Origin: an uncultured Microbacterium sp.
GTDB taxonomy: Bacteria; Actinomycetota; Actinomycetes; Actinomycetales; Microbacteriaceae
DNA: 64,000 bases
Direction: 5' to 3'
Assembly: GCF_900078385.1 (NCBI RefSeq)
Contig: NZ_FLQR01000008.1
Span: 309,076-373,075 of the forward strand
Shown: positions 46,304-55,172 of the stretch, piece after piece
Layout: each line of letters begins with the position of its first letter
Numbering within the stretch: position 1 is the stretch's first letter
Translations under genes and position numbers: made by a program
The notes under the pieces: model-generated
What the model was told of the DNA's origin: nothing
Seen by the model: only the letters and a program-made list of their open reading frames with translations
The model's database searches: none

Positions 46304-47232
46304 TGCGCTTCGGGTTGGACGTCGGCGGATCCAAGACCGACGCGGTGGCCGTCGCGCCGGACGGCGCGATCGTCGCGCGCGTGCGCCGTGCGACGGGCTG
46401 GGGTCCGGATGCCGTCACGCGGACGATCGTGGATGCCGTGCGGGAGCTCGCCGACGCGGCCGGTGTCGACCCGTCCTCCGCCGCCTCGATCGGGATCGGG
46501 ACGCCCGGCCAGATCGCCGGTGGCACGCTCGTGACGCACGCCGTGAACCTCGGCGTCGAGCGGCTGGATCTCGCGGCGGCCGTCGCGCCGGTCTTCGGCG
46601 TGCCGGTGCGGGTCGAGAACGACGTCAAGGCCGCAGCGCGCGGCGCGTATGCGCTGCACGGGGGCGACGGGACGGTCGCCTACCTCAACCTCGGCACGGG
46701 TGTCGCGGCCGGGTTCGTCCGGGGCGGCGTGCTGTGGCGCGGCGCGCGCGGCACGGCCGGCGAAGTGGGTCACATCTCGATCGACCCCGCGGGCCCGCTG
46801 TGCCGGTGCGGCCAGCACGGGTGCATCGAGGTCTTCGCCGGCGGCGGCGCGATCGCCGCGCGCTGGGGCCGCGGCGGAGCCCTGCCGGTGCGCGACGTGT
46901 TCGACGCCGCCGACGCCGGCGACGCGGAGGCGACCGTGCTGCGCGACGGGCTCGCGTTCGGGGTCGCCGCCGCCGTCCGCCTCCTCGTCCTCACCGTCGA
47001 CGTCGACGCCGTCGTGCTGGGCGGAGGCGTGTCGGCGCTGGGCGATCGTATGCTGAGCCTCGTGGTCGCAGAGTTGGAGGCCGGTGCCGTGGCATCCGCT
47101 TTCGTGCGCTCGCTGGCGCTCGCCGATCGCGTCGAGCTGCTGCCCGCGGGGTCGCCCGCCGCGGCCCTCGGCGCCGCGCTCATCGGGTCCGACGCCGTCC
47201 CCGTCGAACAGGAGGCCGTCGCCCATGGCTGA
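46303..47232 (+). CDS. ROK family sugar kinase (probable N-acetylglucosamine kinase)
   Basis: 309 residues, no DNA-binding domain. ATP motif FGLDVGGSKTDAVAV, catalytic Asp in RVENDVKAAARG, EVGHISID and zinc site CRCGQHGCIE are all present. It should phosphorylate imported GlcNAc to GlcNAc-6-phosphate, needed because ABC import, unlike PTS uptake, does not phosphorylate. NagB begins eight bases before its stop. Glucose or another hexose cannot be excluded. Confidence 0.85.
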   Translation: MRFGLDVGGSKTDAVAVAPDGAIVARVRRATGWGPDAVTRTIVDAVRELADAAGVDPSSAASIGIGTPGQIAGGTLVTHAVNLGVERLDLAAAVAPVFGVPVRVENDVKAAARGAYALHGGDGTVAYLNLGTGVAAGFVRGGVLWRGARGTAGEVGHISIDPAGPLCRCGQHGCIEVFAGGGAIAARWGRGGALPVRDVFDAADAGDAEATVLRDGLAFGVAAAVRLLVLTVDVDAVVLGGGVSALGDRMLSLVVAELEAGAVASAFVRSLALADRVELLPAGSPAAALGAALIGSDAVPVEQEAVAHG

Positions 47233-48004
47233 AGTCGTCATCGTCCCGTCGGCCGCGGATGCCGGCGCGCTCGTCGCCGCGGAGATCGCGGCGCTCATCG
47301 CCCGGCGCCCCGACGCCGTGCTCGGCCTGGCGACCGGGTCGACGCCGGAACCCGTGTACACCGCACTGCGGTCGCGCCTGGAGGGCATCGACGTGTCGCG
47401 CGTGCGCGGCTTCGCCCTGGACGAGTACGTCGGCATCGATCCGCAGCATCCGGAGAGCTACCGCTCGGTCATCACGCGGCAGGTCGTCGAGCCCCTGGGT
47501 CTGGATCCGACCCGCATCCAGACGCCGAACGGCGCGCTGAAGACCATCGAACACGCGGGCGAGGACTACGAGCGCGCGATCGCGGCGGCCGGCGGCATCG
47601 ATCTCCAGATCCTCGGCATCGGCACCTCGGGGCACATCGGCTTCAACGAGCCGGGATCGTCCTTTGCCTCGCGCACCCGGGTGAAGACCCTGATCGAGCA
47701 GACCCGGCGCGACAACGCGCGGTTCTTCGACTCGGTCGACGACGTGCCGATGCACTGCATCACGCAGGGTCTCGGCACGATCCTCAGCGCTCGGCACCTC
47801 TTCCTGGTGGCGTTCGGTGCGCGCAAGGCGCACGCCGTCGCGGGGGCCGTGGAGGGTCCGGTGACCTCGTCGCTGCCGGGCTCGGCGATCCAGCTGCACG
47901 AGCGCGTCACGGTCGTCGTGGACGAGGCAGCGGCCGCCGAGCTCGCCCACGCCGACTACTACCGCTACGCGTTCGCGAACAAGCCGGCCTGGCAGGGCCT
48001 CTGA
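47225..48004 (+). CDS. nagB: Glucosamine-6-phosphate deaminase
   Basis: 259 residues, the usual length. Family blocks: LATGSTP phosphate loop, FALDEYVGI with catalytic Asp, GIGTSGHIGFNEPGSSF with the ring-opening His region, and PGSAIQLH near the C-terminus. Converts glucosamine-6-phosphate to fructose-6-phosphate and ammonia. It overlaps the kinase gene and closes the import operon; the deacetylase that feeds it is encoded at 50116-51258. Confidence 0.95.
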   Translation: MAEVVIVPSAADAGALVAAEIAALIARRPDAVLGLATGSTPEPVYTALRSRLEGIDVSRVRGFALDEYVGIDPQHPESYRSVITRQVVEPLGLDPTRIQTPNGALKTIEHAGEDYERAIAAAGGIDLQILGIGTSGHIGFNEPGSSFASRTRVKTLIEQTRRDNARFFDSVDDVPMHCITQGLGTILSARHLFLVAFGARKAHAVAGAVEGPVTSSLPGSAIQLHERVTVVVDEAAAAELAHADYYRYAFANKPAWQGL

Positions 48005-48319
48005 GCCTGCCGCTCGCGGCTTCACTCGCGCCGACGTGCGGGTGCGGGCCCCGGGGACCCACCCTTCGGCGCGGATGAATCCCGCCGCGGGGGTGGGCGA
48101 GCACGCAGCGCTCCACGTGGGGAGCTCCTCACTCGCGCCACAAGGCGGGTGGCAGCGCGGCACCCGCACTGTGGCACGGATGAATCCCAGCGTCGGACTT
48201 CGGCCGCGCCGAAGTGCGGGTGCGGGCCGTGGGAACCCGCCATTCGGCGCGTCTGAATGGGCGGGAGCCCGCTCCGCGGGGCTCGCGTTTCGCCGCGCCG
48301 GGTGAGCGCCGCCCGCGGA
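48005..48319. repeat. Array of three imperfect ~59-bp REP-like repeats
   Basis: Three copies lie at 48024-48083, 48131-48188 and 48203-48261. Each opens with CGCGCC and closes with a TGAATCCC or TGAATGGG, and copies 1 and 3 share GTGCGGGTGCGGGCC. Each can fold on itself through GCGCCGA/TCGGCGC-type arms. No ORF is supported. They resemble palindromic intergenic repeats and fill the whole convergent gap. Confidence 0.6.
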
Positions 48320-49687
48320 TCAAGGGGTGAAGACCTTGCCGGGGTTGAGGATGCCGGTCGGGTCGAAGACGCGGGTGACTTGGCGCTGCAGCTCCCACTG
48401 GTCCTCGCCGAGCTCGTCGGCGAGCCAGCGGCGCTTGAGCACGCCGATGCCGTGCTCGCCGGTGAGGGTGCCGCCGAGGCGCAGCGCCGCGCGGAAGAGG
48501 TCGTCCGCCGCCGCCCAGATCTCCGGCGGCACCTCGGAGCCCTGGAAGATGAAGTTCGGATGCAGGTTGCCGTCGCCGGCGTGGCAGACCGTCGGGATCC
48601 GCAGGCCGTACTCCCGTTCGACGCGCGCGATCTCGTCGAACATCTCCGGCAGGCGGCTGCGCGGCACGGCCACGTCCTCGATGAGGGCCGTGCCGAGGCT
48701 CTCCATCGCCGGATGCATCGAGCGCCGCACGGTGAGGAGCTGCTCCGCCTCGGCGTCGTCGGCGGCGAGGCGCACGTCGGCGCCGAGACCGCCGAGCGTC
48801 CCCGCGATCGACTCGGCCTCGTCGATCGCCGCGGGTCCGTCGGTCTGGATCGTCAGCTGCGCGGCGCCCGGCGTCGGTGCGGGCAGGCCCAGCAGCGCAT
48901 GCGCCGCACCGAGCGACGCGGAATCCATCAGCTCCATGATCGCGGGCTGCACACCGGATGCCGTCACGGCGGCGGCGCCCACCGCGGCGGCGCGGACATC
49001 GGGGAAGGTCGCCGTGATCGTGCGGCGGTGCCCCGGGACGAGACGGCGCAGCTTGAGCGTCGCGCCGACGATCACGCCGAGCGTGCCCTCCGACCCGATC
49101 ACCAGCGACGTCAGGTCGAGGCCCGTCACGCCCTTGACCGACCGATGCCCGAGCGTCAGCAGCCGCCCGTCGGCCAGCGCCAGATCGACACCGAGGACCG
49201 CGTCGCGCACCACCCCGTACTTCGCGCACAGGAGGCCTCCGGCGCCGGTCGCGATGTTGCCGCCCACCGTCGAGATCGCCCGGCTCGCCGGGTCGGGCGC
49301 CCACCAGAGGCCGTCGGCGGCGAGGGCGTCGTTGAGGTCGGCGTTGAGGATCCCCGGCTCGACGACGGCGAGGAGATCGTCCGGCCGCACCTCCAGGATG
49401 CGGTCCATCGCGCGAACCGACAGCGCGATCTCGCCGGGTCCGGCGTTCGCGGCGCCGGCGAGTCCCGTTCCCGCGCCGCGCGTGACGACGGGCGTGCCCG
49501 TGCGGTGCGCGATCCGCAGTGTCGCCTGCACGTCGGCGACGGATGCCGCGTGGACGACGGCGAGGGGCGGTCCCGCAGAGGCGTGCCCGGACTTGTCGCT
49601 GCGGGCGTCCTCGAGCGCAGCGACCGAGACGTCGACCCGCTCGCCGAGTTCGGCGCGCAGCTGGGCGACGACCTCGGATGCGGTCAT
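48320..49687 (-). CDS. FAD-binding oxidoreductase (GlcD/D-lactate dehydrogenase-like)
   Basis: 455 residues from ATG 49687. The PCMH-type FAD domain shows VVTRGAGTGLAGAA, PDPASRAISTVGGNIATGAGG and SLVIGSEGTLGVI. The C-terminal cap has CHAGDGNLHPNF with the substrate/metal His residues and LTGEHGIGVLKRRW. It oxidises a 2-hydroxy acid such as glycolate or D-lactate; the electron acceptor is unclear and no GlcE/GlcF genes are adjacent. Its start overlaps the stop of the small membrane protein gene (ATGA). Confidence 0.88.
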   Translation of the reverse strand: MTASEVVAQLRAELGERVDVSVAALEDARSDKSGHASAGPPLAVVHAASVADVQATLRIAHRTGTPVVTRGAGTGLAGAANAGPGEIALSVRAMDRILEVRPDDLLAVVEPGILNADLNDALAADGLWWAPDPASRAISTVGGNIATGAGGLLCAKYGVVRDAVLGVDLALADGRLLTLGHRSVKGVTGLDLTSLVIGSEGTLGVIVGATLKLRRLVPGHRRTITATFPDVRAAAVGAAAVTASGVQPAIMELMDSASLGAAHALLGLPAPTPGAAQLTIQTDGPAAIDEAESIAGTLGGLGADVRLAADDAEAEQLLTVRRSMHPAMESLGTALIEDVAVPRSRLPEMFDEIARVEREYGLRIPTVCHAGDGNLHPNFIFQGSEVPPEIWAAADDLFRAALRLGGTLTGEHGIGVLKRRWLADELGEDQWELQRQVTRVFDPTGILNPGKVFTP

Positions 49688-50079
49688 GCGAGCCGGCGGC
49701 GTCCCGCGACGAGGCCGGCGGTGACGGCGACGACACCGAACGCGAGCCCGATGAGGGCCTGGCCAGCGCTCCACCAGACGATGGTCGCGGCGGCGTAGAT
49801 CAGCAGTTCGACGAGTGCCCGCACGAACGGGTGCACCGGGATGACGGCACGCGGCGAGACGAACAGCGCCCACAGCAGGATCGCGATGGCCGGCGCGCCG
49901 ACCCCCACCAGGATGTTCCAGGGCGCATCCCAGGCGGTGAAGCCCCAGACCGCGAGGGTTCCGACGGCGAACAGCGCGCACAGGTAGGAGACGATGTCGA
50001 CGGCGGAGAGCGCCGGACGGGTGCCGGGAGCGAGCGGTTCGGCCGGCTTTTCGGGGCGCACGGGGGGCAGTTCGGCCAT
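49684..50079 (-). CDS. YrdB-like (DUF2568-type) membrane protein
   Basis: 131 residues. A Pro-rich N-terminal ~25 residues precede four hydrophobic helices. The pattern AWDAPWNILVGVGAPAIAILLW is typical of the YrdB/DUF2568 group as I recall it. Function unknown. Co-translated with the GlcD-like gene and transcribed in the same direction as nagA. Confidence 0.65.
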   Translation of the reverse strand: MAELPPVRPEKPAEPLAPGTRPALSAVDIVSYLCALFAVGTLAVWGFTAWDAPWNILVGVGAPAIAILLWALFVSPRAVIPVHPFVRALVELLIYAAATIVWWSAGQALIGLAFGVVAVTAGLVAGRRRLA

Positions 50080-50115
50080 GCCCTCAGTCTATCCGCCGCG
50101 CGCCGAGGGCTCCGC

Positions 50116-51258
50116 TCACGCGGAGACGCGGGCGCCGCTCACCCACACCCCGGTGACGGACAGGGCATCGTCGAGGAGCACGGCGTCGGCTTCCATCCCG
50201 ACGCGCAGCGACCCGAACCGGCGGCCGAGTCCGAGCGCGCGCGCCGGGACCGCCGAGACGGCGGCGACGGCGCCCGGCAGGCTGACGCCGCAGCGGACGG
50301 CGAGGCGGAGGGCGGCATCCTGCGTGAGCGTCGACCCCGCGATCGCACCGTTCGTGTCCAGACGGGCGACGCCGCCCGAGACCGTGACGGCGAGACCGCC
50401 GAGCTCGTACCGCCCGTCGGCGGAGCCGGTCGCCGCCATCGCGTCGGTCACGAGCGCGATGCGGCCGGGCGCACCGGCGAACGCGAGCGTGACGACGTCG
50501 GGATGCACGTGCACGCCGTCCGCGATGAGCTCGAGGGTCACCCGCTCGTCGCGCATCGCGGCGACCACCGGCCCCGGCGCCCGGTGATGGATGCCGCGCA
50601 TCGTGTTGAAGGCGTGCGTGAGGAGGGTCGCGCCCGCGTCGAAGGCGGCGGCGGCCTGCTCGGCCGTGGCGTCGGTGTGGCCGACGGCGACGACGACACC
50701 CGCCGCGACGAGGCGCGCGACGGCATCGATGCCGCCGGGCAGCTCCGGCGCGAGCGTCATCTGGCGGATCGTCCCGCGGCCCGCGTCGACGAGCCGGTCG
50801 AGCGAGGCGGGGTCGGGGTCGCGGAGCAGGTCGGCCGTATGTGCGCCCTTGTGCAGGGCGCTCAGGAACGGGCCCTCGAGGTGCGAGCCGAGGATCGTTG
50901 CATCCCGTTCGGCGAGGTCGGCGACCATCGCGGCGCGGGCGGCGAGGTCGTCGACGGACGCCGTCACGAGGGAGAGGACGGCCCGGGTCGTGCCGTGCGC
51001 GCGGTGCACCGCCCGGGCGGTCGCGATCGCGGCGGGACCGTCGTCGAAGGAGGCGCCGCCCGCGCCGTGTCCGTGGATGTCGACGAACCCGGGGGCGAGG
51101 TAGGAGCCGCCGGCATCCACGACGTCCCCGGCGGGAAGCTCCCGCCACGTGTCGCCGACGCCCGTCTGCGCCACGACGCCGTCGGTGAAGGCGACCCAGG
51201 CGTCATCCGTCACCATCCCGCCGTCGATGAGGCGGGCGCCGTGCAGGATCGTCGTCAT
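50116..51258 (-). CDS. nagA: N-acetylglucosamine-6-phosphate deacetylase
   Basis: 380 residues. Amidohydrolase motifs: DIHGHG metal site, SHLEGPFL with the metal-binding Glu, VGHTDA and HAFNTM His residues, and catalytic Asp in LVTDAMAATG. It hydrolyses GlcNAc-6-phosphate to glucosamine-6-phosphate for NagB. The ATG overlaps the stop of the GH20 gene (ATGA), so polymer-end hydrolysis and deacetylation are co-expressed. Confidence 0.95.
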   Translation of the reverse strand: MTTILHGARLIDGGMVTDDAWVAFTDGVVAQTGVGDTWRELPAGDVVDAGGSYLAPGFVDIHGHGAGGASFDDGPAAIATARAVHRAHGTTRAVLSLVTASVDDLAARAAMVADLAERDATILGSHLEGPFLSALHKGAHTADLLRDPDPASLDRLVDAGRGTIRQMTLAPELPGGIDAVARLVAAGVVVAVGHTDATAEQAAAAFDAGATLLTHAFNTMRGIHHRAPGPVVAAMRDERVTLELIADGVHVHPDVVTLAFAGAPGRIALVTDAMAATGSADGRYELGGLAVTVSGGVARLDTNGAIAGSTLTQDAALRLAVRCGVSLPGAVAAVSAVPARALGLGRRFGSLRVGMEADAVLLDDALSVTGVWVSGARVSA

Positions 51259-52766
51259 TCGCGCGTCCAATCGACCTCGGCGAGCGGGGTGAAGCCGATG
51301 CCCCGGCGCGTCCAGAGGGGGGCGAGCTGCGCGACGCGTTCGCGGAACGAGTCCCAGGTGCGGCGCGCGTCGGAGCCGAGGGCCGGGGACCATGCGGCTT
51401 CCGCGGCTGCGGCGATGCGGGGGAAGGCGAGCGCGTCGATGTCGGCGAGGTCGCGCGCCGTCTCGGTCCACAGCGGCGCCTCGACACCGTGGATCTCCTC
51501 GTCGCCGACGCCGTCGATCACCGCGGCGGGGTCCCAGTCGTAGGAGCGGCGCAGGGTCGTGGGGCCGTTCGCCCAGGTGAGCCCCAGCGCGAAGTCCGCG
51601 TCGGGCTTCATGTCGAGATAGACGGCGTCGGCGGGGGAGAGGATCAGCTGCCCGCCGCCGCGGACGAAGGCCCGCGCCTTCTCGTCCATGCCGTCGGTCG
51701 GGGTCCGGAACCCCCAGTACTGGCCGATCGAGCCGGGCGCGAGACCCGCCGCGGCCCCCGCCTCGTGCCACGCGATCGGCGTCCTACCGAGGCTGGCGAC
51801 CAGGCGGGTGGCCCGCTCCATGAACCGCGCGAAATCGGCCGGCGGCGTGCCGTGGGCCTCGTCGCCCCCGATGTGCACGTAGGGGCCGGGCGTGATCTCG
51901 GCGACGTCGCCGATGACGTCGGCGAGGAAGCGATCGGTGTCCTCGTCATCGATGCGCAGCGAGGAGAACCCGACGGCGATGCCCTCGTACGCGATGCCGG
52001 CGATCGGCAGTGCTTCGCCCCGCTGCCGCGCCTCGTCGCGAAGGTGGTCCGAGATCGCCGGCGGAGCGCAGACCTCGGGGTACGCGAGACTCACCGCATG
52101 GGTGTGGCCCGGGACGTCGATCTCCGGGACGACCGTCATGTGGTGCGCGGCGGCGTGCGCCACGATGGCGCGGTAGTCGTCGCGCGTGAAGAACCCGCCG
52201 CCGTCGCCGCCGACCGCCGACCCTGATGCCCGTGCGGTGAGCAGCGGCCGTGAGGGCACCTCGATGCGCCAGCCCTGGTCGTCGCTCAGATGCAGGTGCA
52301 GCACGTTGAACTTGAGGGCCGCCGCGCGCTCGATGTACGCCGTCACGGTGTCGAGTCCGTGGAAGTGCCGCGCGACGTCGAGCATCACGCCGCGGTACGC
52401 GAACCGCGGGGCGTCCTCGAGGTGCACGTCCGGGACGACCCAGCCGGTCTCGTCCTGCGCGAGGAGCTGGACGAGCGTGTGCACGCCGTAGAAGAGCCCC
52501 GCGTCGTCGGCGGCGAGGAGGCGGACGGATGCCGCATCGACGTCGAGCACGTAGGACTCGGGGCTTCCCGGTTCGATCGCAAGCGTCACGGCGGCGCCGT
52601 CGGGGGAGGCGGGGAGGTCGAGTCCGGTGCGGCTCCGGACGGCGTCCCGCAGCGTCCGGACGGCATCCGCCGGCCCGGAGACGGCGACATCCGCCGTCAC
52701 GGCGAACGGCGCGGACGACCCGGCCTGCAGCAGGCGCGGGGCGGGGACGACGGCGGGCTCGGACAC
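51255..52766 (-). CDS. GH20 beta-N-acetylhexosaminidase
   Basis: 503 residues from GTG 52766 (GGGGA upstream); the frame is open further upstream to 52889 but that part covers the promoter and operator. An N-terminal GH20b-type domain precedes the TIM barrel with HLHLSDDQGWRIE, VPEIDVPGH and the catalytic pair Asp302-Glu303 in HIGGDEAHG. No signal peptide, so it cleaves imported chitooligosaccharides inside the cell to GlcNAc. A 15-bp palindrome at 52797-52811 lies directly upstream. Confidence 0.93.
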   Translation of the reverse strand: MSEPAVVPAPRLLQAGSSAPFAVTADVAVSGPADAVRTLRDAVRSRTGLDLPASPDGAAVTLAIEPGSPESYVLDVDAASVRLLAADDAGLFYGVHTLVQLLAQDETGWVVPDVHLEDAPRFAYRGVMLDVARHFHGLDTVTAYIERAAALKFNVLHLHLSDDQGWRIEVPSRPLLTARASGSAVGGDGGGFFTRDDYRAIVAHAAAHHMTVVPEIDVPGHTHAVSLAYPEVCAPPAISDHLRDEARQRGEALPIAGIAYEGIAVGFSSLRIDDEDTDRFLADVIGDVAEITPGPYVHIGGDEAHGTPPADFARFMERATRLVASLGRTPIAWHEAGAAAGLAPGSIGQYWGFRTPTDGMDEKARAFVRGGGQLILSPADAVYLDMKPDADFALGLTWANGPTTLRRSYDWDPAAVIDGVGDEEIHGVEAPLWTETARDLADIDALAFPRIAAAAEAAWSPALGSDARRTWDSFRERVAQLAPLWTRRGIGFTPLAEVDWTRE

Positions 52767-52796
52767 GGTGTCCCCATTCTGCGCGGAGCGGCGCAA

Positions 52797-52831
52797 GTTA
52801 GGAGTCCTAACAAATCGACGGAGCCAGCCTA
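52797..52831 (-). promoter_or_regulatory. ROK-type operator and promoter of the GH20-nagA operon
   Basis: GTTAGGA-G-TCCTAAC (52797-52811) is a perfect 7-bp inverted repeat with a single central base. On the minus strand a -10-like TAGGCT (52831-52826) precedes it, so the palindrome would lie just after the transcription start, where a repressor blocks elongation or initiation. The NagC-like ROK regulator at 41819 is the obvious candidate. Confidence 0.55.
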
Positions 52832-52847
52832 TCAGCGCCGCATCCGT

Positions 52848-52853
52848 TATGCT
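52848..52853 (+). promoter_or_regulatory. Candidate -10 of the glyA-folD operon
   Basis: TATGCT fits TANNNT and predicts a transcript start near 52860, exactly where the riboswitch aptamer begins. No good -35 is visible. Confidence 0.45.
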
Positions 52854-52963
52854 CGGACAGTCGCGACTGGCGTTGAGGTGGGCCACCACCGGGGAGCGAC
52901 CGATACGGCATTCGACCGCACGCCTGGGCCGATGCGAGATTCCATCCGCCGCCGTCCCAGGAG
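52854..52963 (+). ncRNA. ZTP (pfl) riboswitch controlling glyA-folD
   Basis: The leader contains the conserved pfl blocks in order: CGCGACTGGCG (52862-52872), CCACCGGGGAGCG (about 52886-52898) and CCGCACGCCTGGGC (52916-52929). GTCGC (52860-52864) pairs with GCGAC (52896-52900) as P1 and GGTG/CACC (52877-52887) as the small inner hairpin. ZTP riboswitches sense the purine intermediate Z nucleotide and up-regulate one-carbon genes such as glyA and folD, which are precisely the genes downstream. CCTGGG (52923-52928) can alternatively pair with CCCAGG (52956-52961), which contains part of the Shine-Dalgarno AGGAG (52959-52963). This suggests translational control. Identified from remembered consensus, not a covariance search. 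Confidence 0.88.
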
Positions 52964-52969
52964 ATCGCC

Positions 52970-54244
52970 ATGACCGATTCCGTTTTCAACGCCCCGCTGT
53001 CCGAGGTCGACCCCGAGATCGCGCAGGTGCTCGAGCGCGAGCTCGCCCGCCAGCGCGGCTTCCTCGAGATGATCGCCTCCGAGAACTTCGTGCCCGTCTC
53101 GGTCCTGCAGTCGCAGGGCTCGGTGCTCACGAACAAGTACGCCGAGGGCTACCCCGGCCGCCGCTACTACGGCGGCTGCGAAGAGGTGGACGTCGCGGAG
53201 GAGCTCGCCATCCAGCGCGCGAAGGACCTCTTCGGCGCGGAGTTCGCCAACGTCCAGCCGCACTCCGGTGCGTCCGCGAACGCGGCCGTCCTGCACGCCA
53301 TCGCGCGGCCCGGCGACACCCTGCTCGGCCTGTCCCTCGACCAGGGCGGCCACCTCACGCACGGCATGAAGATCAACTTCTCGGGTCGGCTGTACAACAT
53401 CGTCGCCTACGGCGTGGACCCCGAGACCTCCATCATCGACATGGACGAGGTCCGCCGCCTCGCCATCGAGCACAAGCCGAAGGTCATCATCGCCGGCTGG
53501 TCGGCGTACCCCCGCCAGCTCGACTTCGCCGCGTTCCGCGCGATCGCCGATGAGGTCGGCGCTCTGCTGTGGGTCGACATGGCGCACTTCGCCGGGCTCG
53601 TCGCGGCGGGCCTGCACCCGTCGCCCGTGCCGCACGCCCACGTCGTCTCCTCCACGGTGCACAAGACGATCGGCGGCCCGCGCTCCGGCTTCATCCTGAG
53701 CAACGACCCGGAGATCGCGAAGAAGATCAACTCCGCCGTCTTCCCTGGTCAGCAGGGCGGCCCGCTCATGCACGTCATCGCCGCCAAGGCGACGGCGTTC
53801 AAGCTCGCGGCCACGCCGGAGTTCGTGGAGCGGCAGGAGCGCGTCCTGCGTGGCGCCGCGATCCTCGCCGAGCGACTGACGCAGCAGGACGTGAAGGATG
53901 CCGGCATCGCGGTGCGCTCCGGCGGCACCGACGTGCACCTCGTCCTCGTGGACCTGCGGGACGCGGCGGTCGACGGCAAGCAGGCCGAGGACCTGCTGCA
54001 CGAGATCCGCATCACCGTGAACCGCAACGCGGTCCCGAACGACCCGCGGCCCCCGATGGTGACCTCGGGTCTCCGCATCGGCACGCCCGCTCTCGCGACG
54101 CGCGGGTTCGGCGACGCCGAGTTCACCGAGGTGGCCGACGTCATCGCCCTCGCACTGCAGCCCGGCGCCGACGTCGAGGCGCTGCGCGCCCGCGTCGCCG
54201 TGCTCACCGAGGCCTTCCCGCTCTACCCGGGCCTGCAGCAGTGA
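52970..54244 (+). CDS. glyA: Serine hydroxymethyltransferase
   Basis: 424 residues. PLP lysine Lys232 is in [12 protein letters not shown]; the N-terminal block [27 protein letters not shown] and [11 protein letters not shown] are all canonical. Converts serine and tetrahydrofolate to glycine and methylene-tetrahydrofolate. It lies behind a ZTP riboswitch and its stop overlaps the GTG of folD, so supply and interconversion of one-carbon units are co-regulated with purine demand. Confidence 0.97.
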   Translation: MTDSVFNAPLSEVDPEIAQVLERELARQRGFLEMIASENFVPVSVLQSQGSVLTNKYAEGYPGRRYYGGCEEVDVAEELAIQRAKDLFGAEFANVQPHSGASANAAVLHAIARPGDTLLGLSLDQGGHLTHGMKINFSGRLYNIVAYGVDPETSIIDMDEVRRLAIEHKPKVIIAGWSAYPRQLDFAAFRAIADEVGALLWVDMAHFAGLVAAGLHPSPVPHAHVVSSTVHKTIGGPRSGFILSNDPEIAKKINSAVFPGQQGGPLMHVIAAKATAFKLAATPEFVERQERVLRGAAILAERLTQQDVKDAGIAVRSGGTDVHLVLVDLRDAAVDGKQAEDLLHEIRITVNRNAVPNDPRPPMVTSGLRIGTPALATRGFGDAEFTEVADVIALALQPGADVEALRARVAVLTEAFPLYPGLQQ

Positions 54245-55122
54245 CGGCGCTCCGACTCGACGGCAAGGCCGCCGCGGCGGAGATCAAGGCCGAGCTCGCG
54301 GAGCGGGTCGCGGCGCTGAAGGCGCGCGGCATCACGCCCGGCATCGCGACGGTGCTGGTCGGGGCCGACCCGGCATCCCAGCTGTACGTCGGGATGAAGC
54401 ATCGCCAGTCCGAGGCGATCGGGATGAACTCGATCCAGCGCGAGCTGCCCGCCGATGCGACGCAGGCCGAGGTCGAGGCGCTGATCGACGAGCTCAACGC
54501 CGACCCGACCTGCCACGGGTACATCGTGCAGCTGCCGCTGCCGAAGCACCTCGACACCGACGCCGTCCTCGAGCGCATCGACCCGGCGAAGGATGCCGAC
54601 GGCCTGCACCCGACGAACCTCGGGCGGCTCGTGCTCAACGTCAACGCGCCGATCACGACCCCGCTGCCGTGCACGCCGCGGGGTGTCATCGACCTGCTGC
54701 TGCGCAACGACTACGACCTCAAGGGCAAGCACGTCGTGGTCGTGGGCCGCGGTGTCACGATCGGTCGCTCGATCGGGCTGCTCCTGACGCGCCGCGAGAT
54801 CAACGCGACCGTGACGCTCACGCACACGGGCACCGTGGACCTCGCGCAGCACCTCCGTCTGGCCGATGTCATCGTCGCGGCCGCGGGTGTCAAGCACATC
54901 GTCCGCGCCGAGCATGTGAAGCCCGGCGCCGCCGTGCTCGACGTCGGAGTGACGCGCGAGACCGATCCCGAGACCGGTAAGAGCACGGTCTACGGCGACG
55001 TGCACCCCGATGTGGTCGAGGTCGCCGGGTACGTCTCGCCGAACCCCGGCGGCGTGGGTCCGATGACCGTCGCGCTGCTCATGACCAATGTGATCGAGGC
55101 CGCCGAGCGCCAGCTCGCCTGA
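54241..55122 (+). CDS. folD: Methylenetetrahydrofolate dehydrogenase/cyclohydrolase
   Basis: 293 residues, GTG start overlapping glyA. The catalytic Tyr-x-x-x-Lys occurs in [18 protein letters not shown] is the second family signature, and NADP binding is through [14 protein letters not shown]. The motif is usually VVGRS-(I/N)-(I/V)-VG; the Gly after VGR is a variation. Oxidises methylene-tetrahydrofolate to the formyl form used in purine synthesis. A GC-rich palindrome at 55131-55149 may end the operon. Confidence 0.95.
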   Translation: MTALRLDGKAAAAEIKAELAERVAALKARGITPGIATVLVGADPASQLYVGMKHRQSEAIGMNSIQRELPADATQAEVEALIDELNADPTCHGYIVQLPLPKHLDTDAVLERIDPAKDADGLHPTNLGRLVLNVNAPITTPLPCTPRGVIDLLLRNDYDLKGKHVVVVGRGVTIGRSIGLLLTRREINATVTLTHTGTVDLAQHLRLADVIVAAAGVKHIVRAEHVKPGAAVLDVGVTRETDPETGKSTVYGDVHPDVVEVAGYVSPNPGGVGPMTVALLMTNVIEAAERQLA

Positions 55123-55130
55123 CCCCGCCA

Positions 55131-55149
55131 CGCGCCGCGCCGCGGCGCG
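55131..55149. terminator. GC-rich palindrome after folD
   Basis: CGCGCCGCG and CGCGGCGCG flank a single C, giving a hairpin once the inner bases open. It lies in the 50-bp convergent gap. Weak evidence. Confidence 0.4.
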
Positions 55150-55172
55150 GTGATCAGAGGGGGCGAGGCGGG

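Noticed and set aside
48005..48319. CRISPR array
   Set aside because: Only three imperfect repeats with irregular spacing and internal palindromes; no cas genes nearby.
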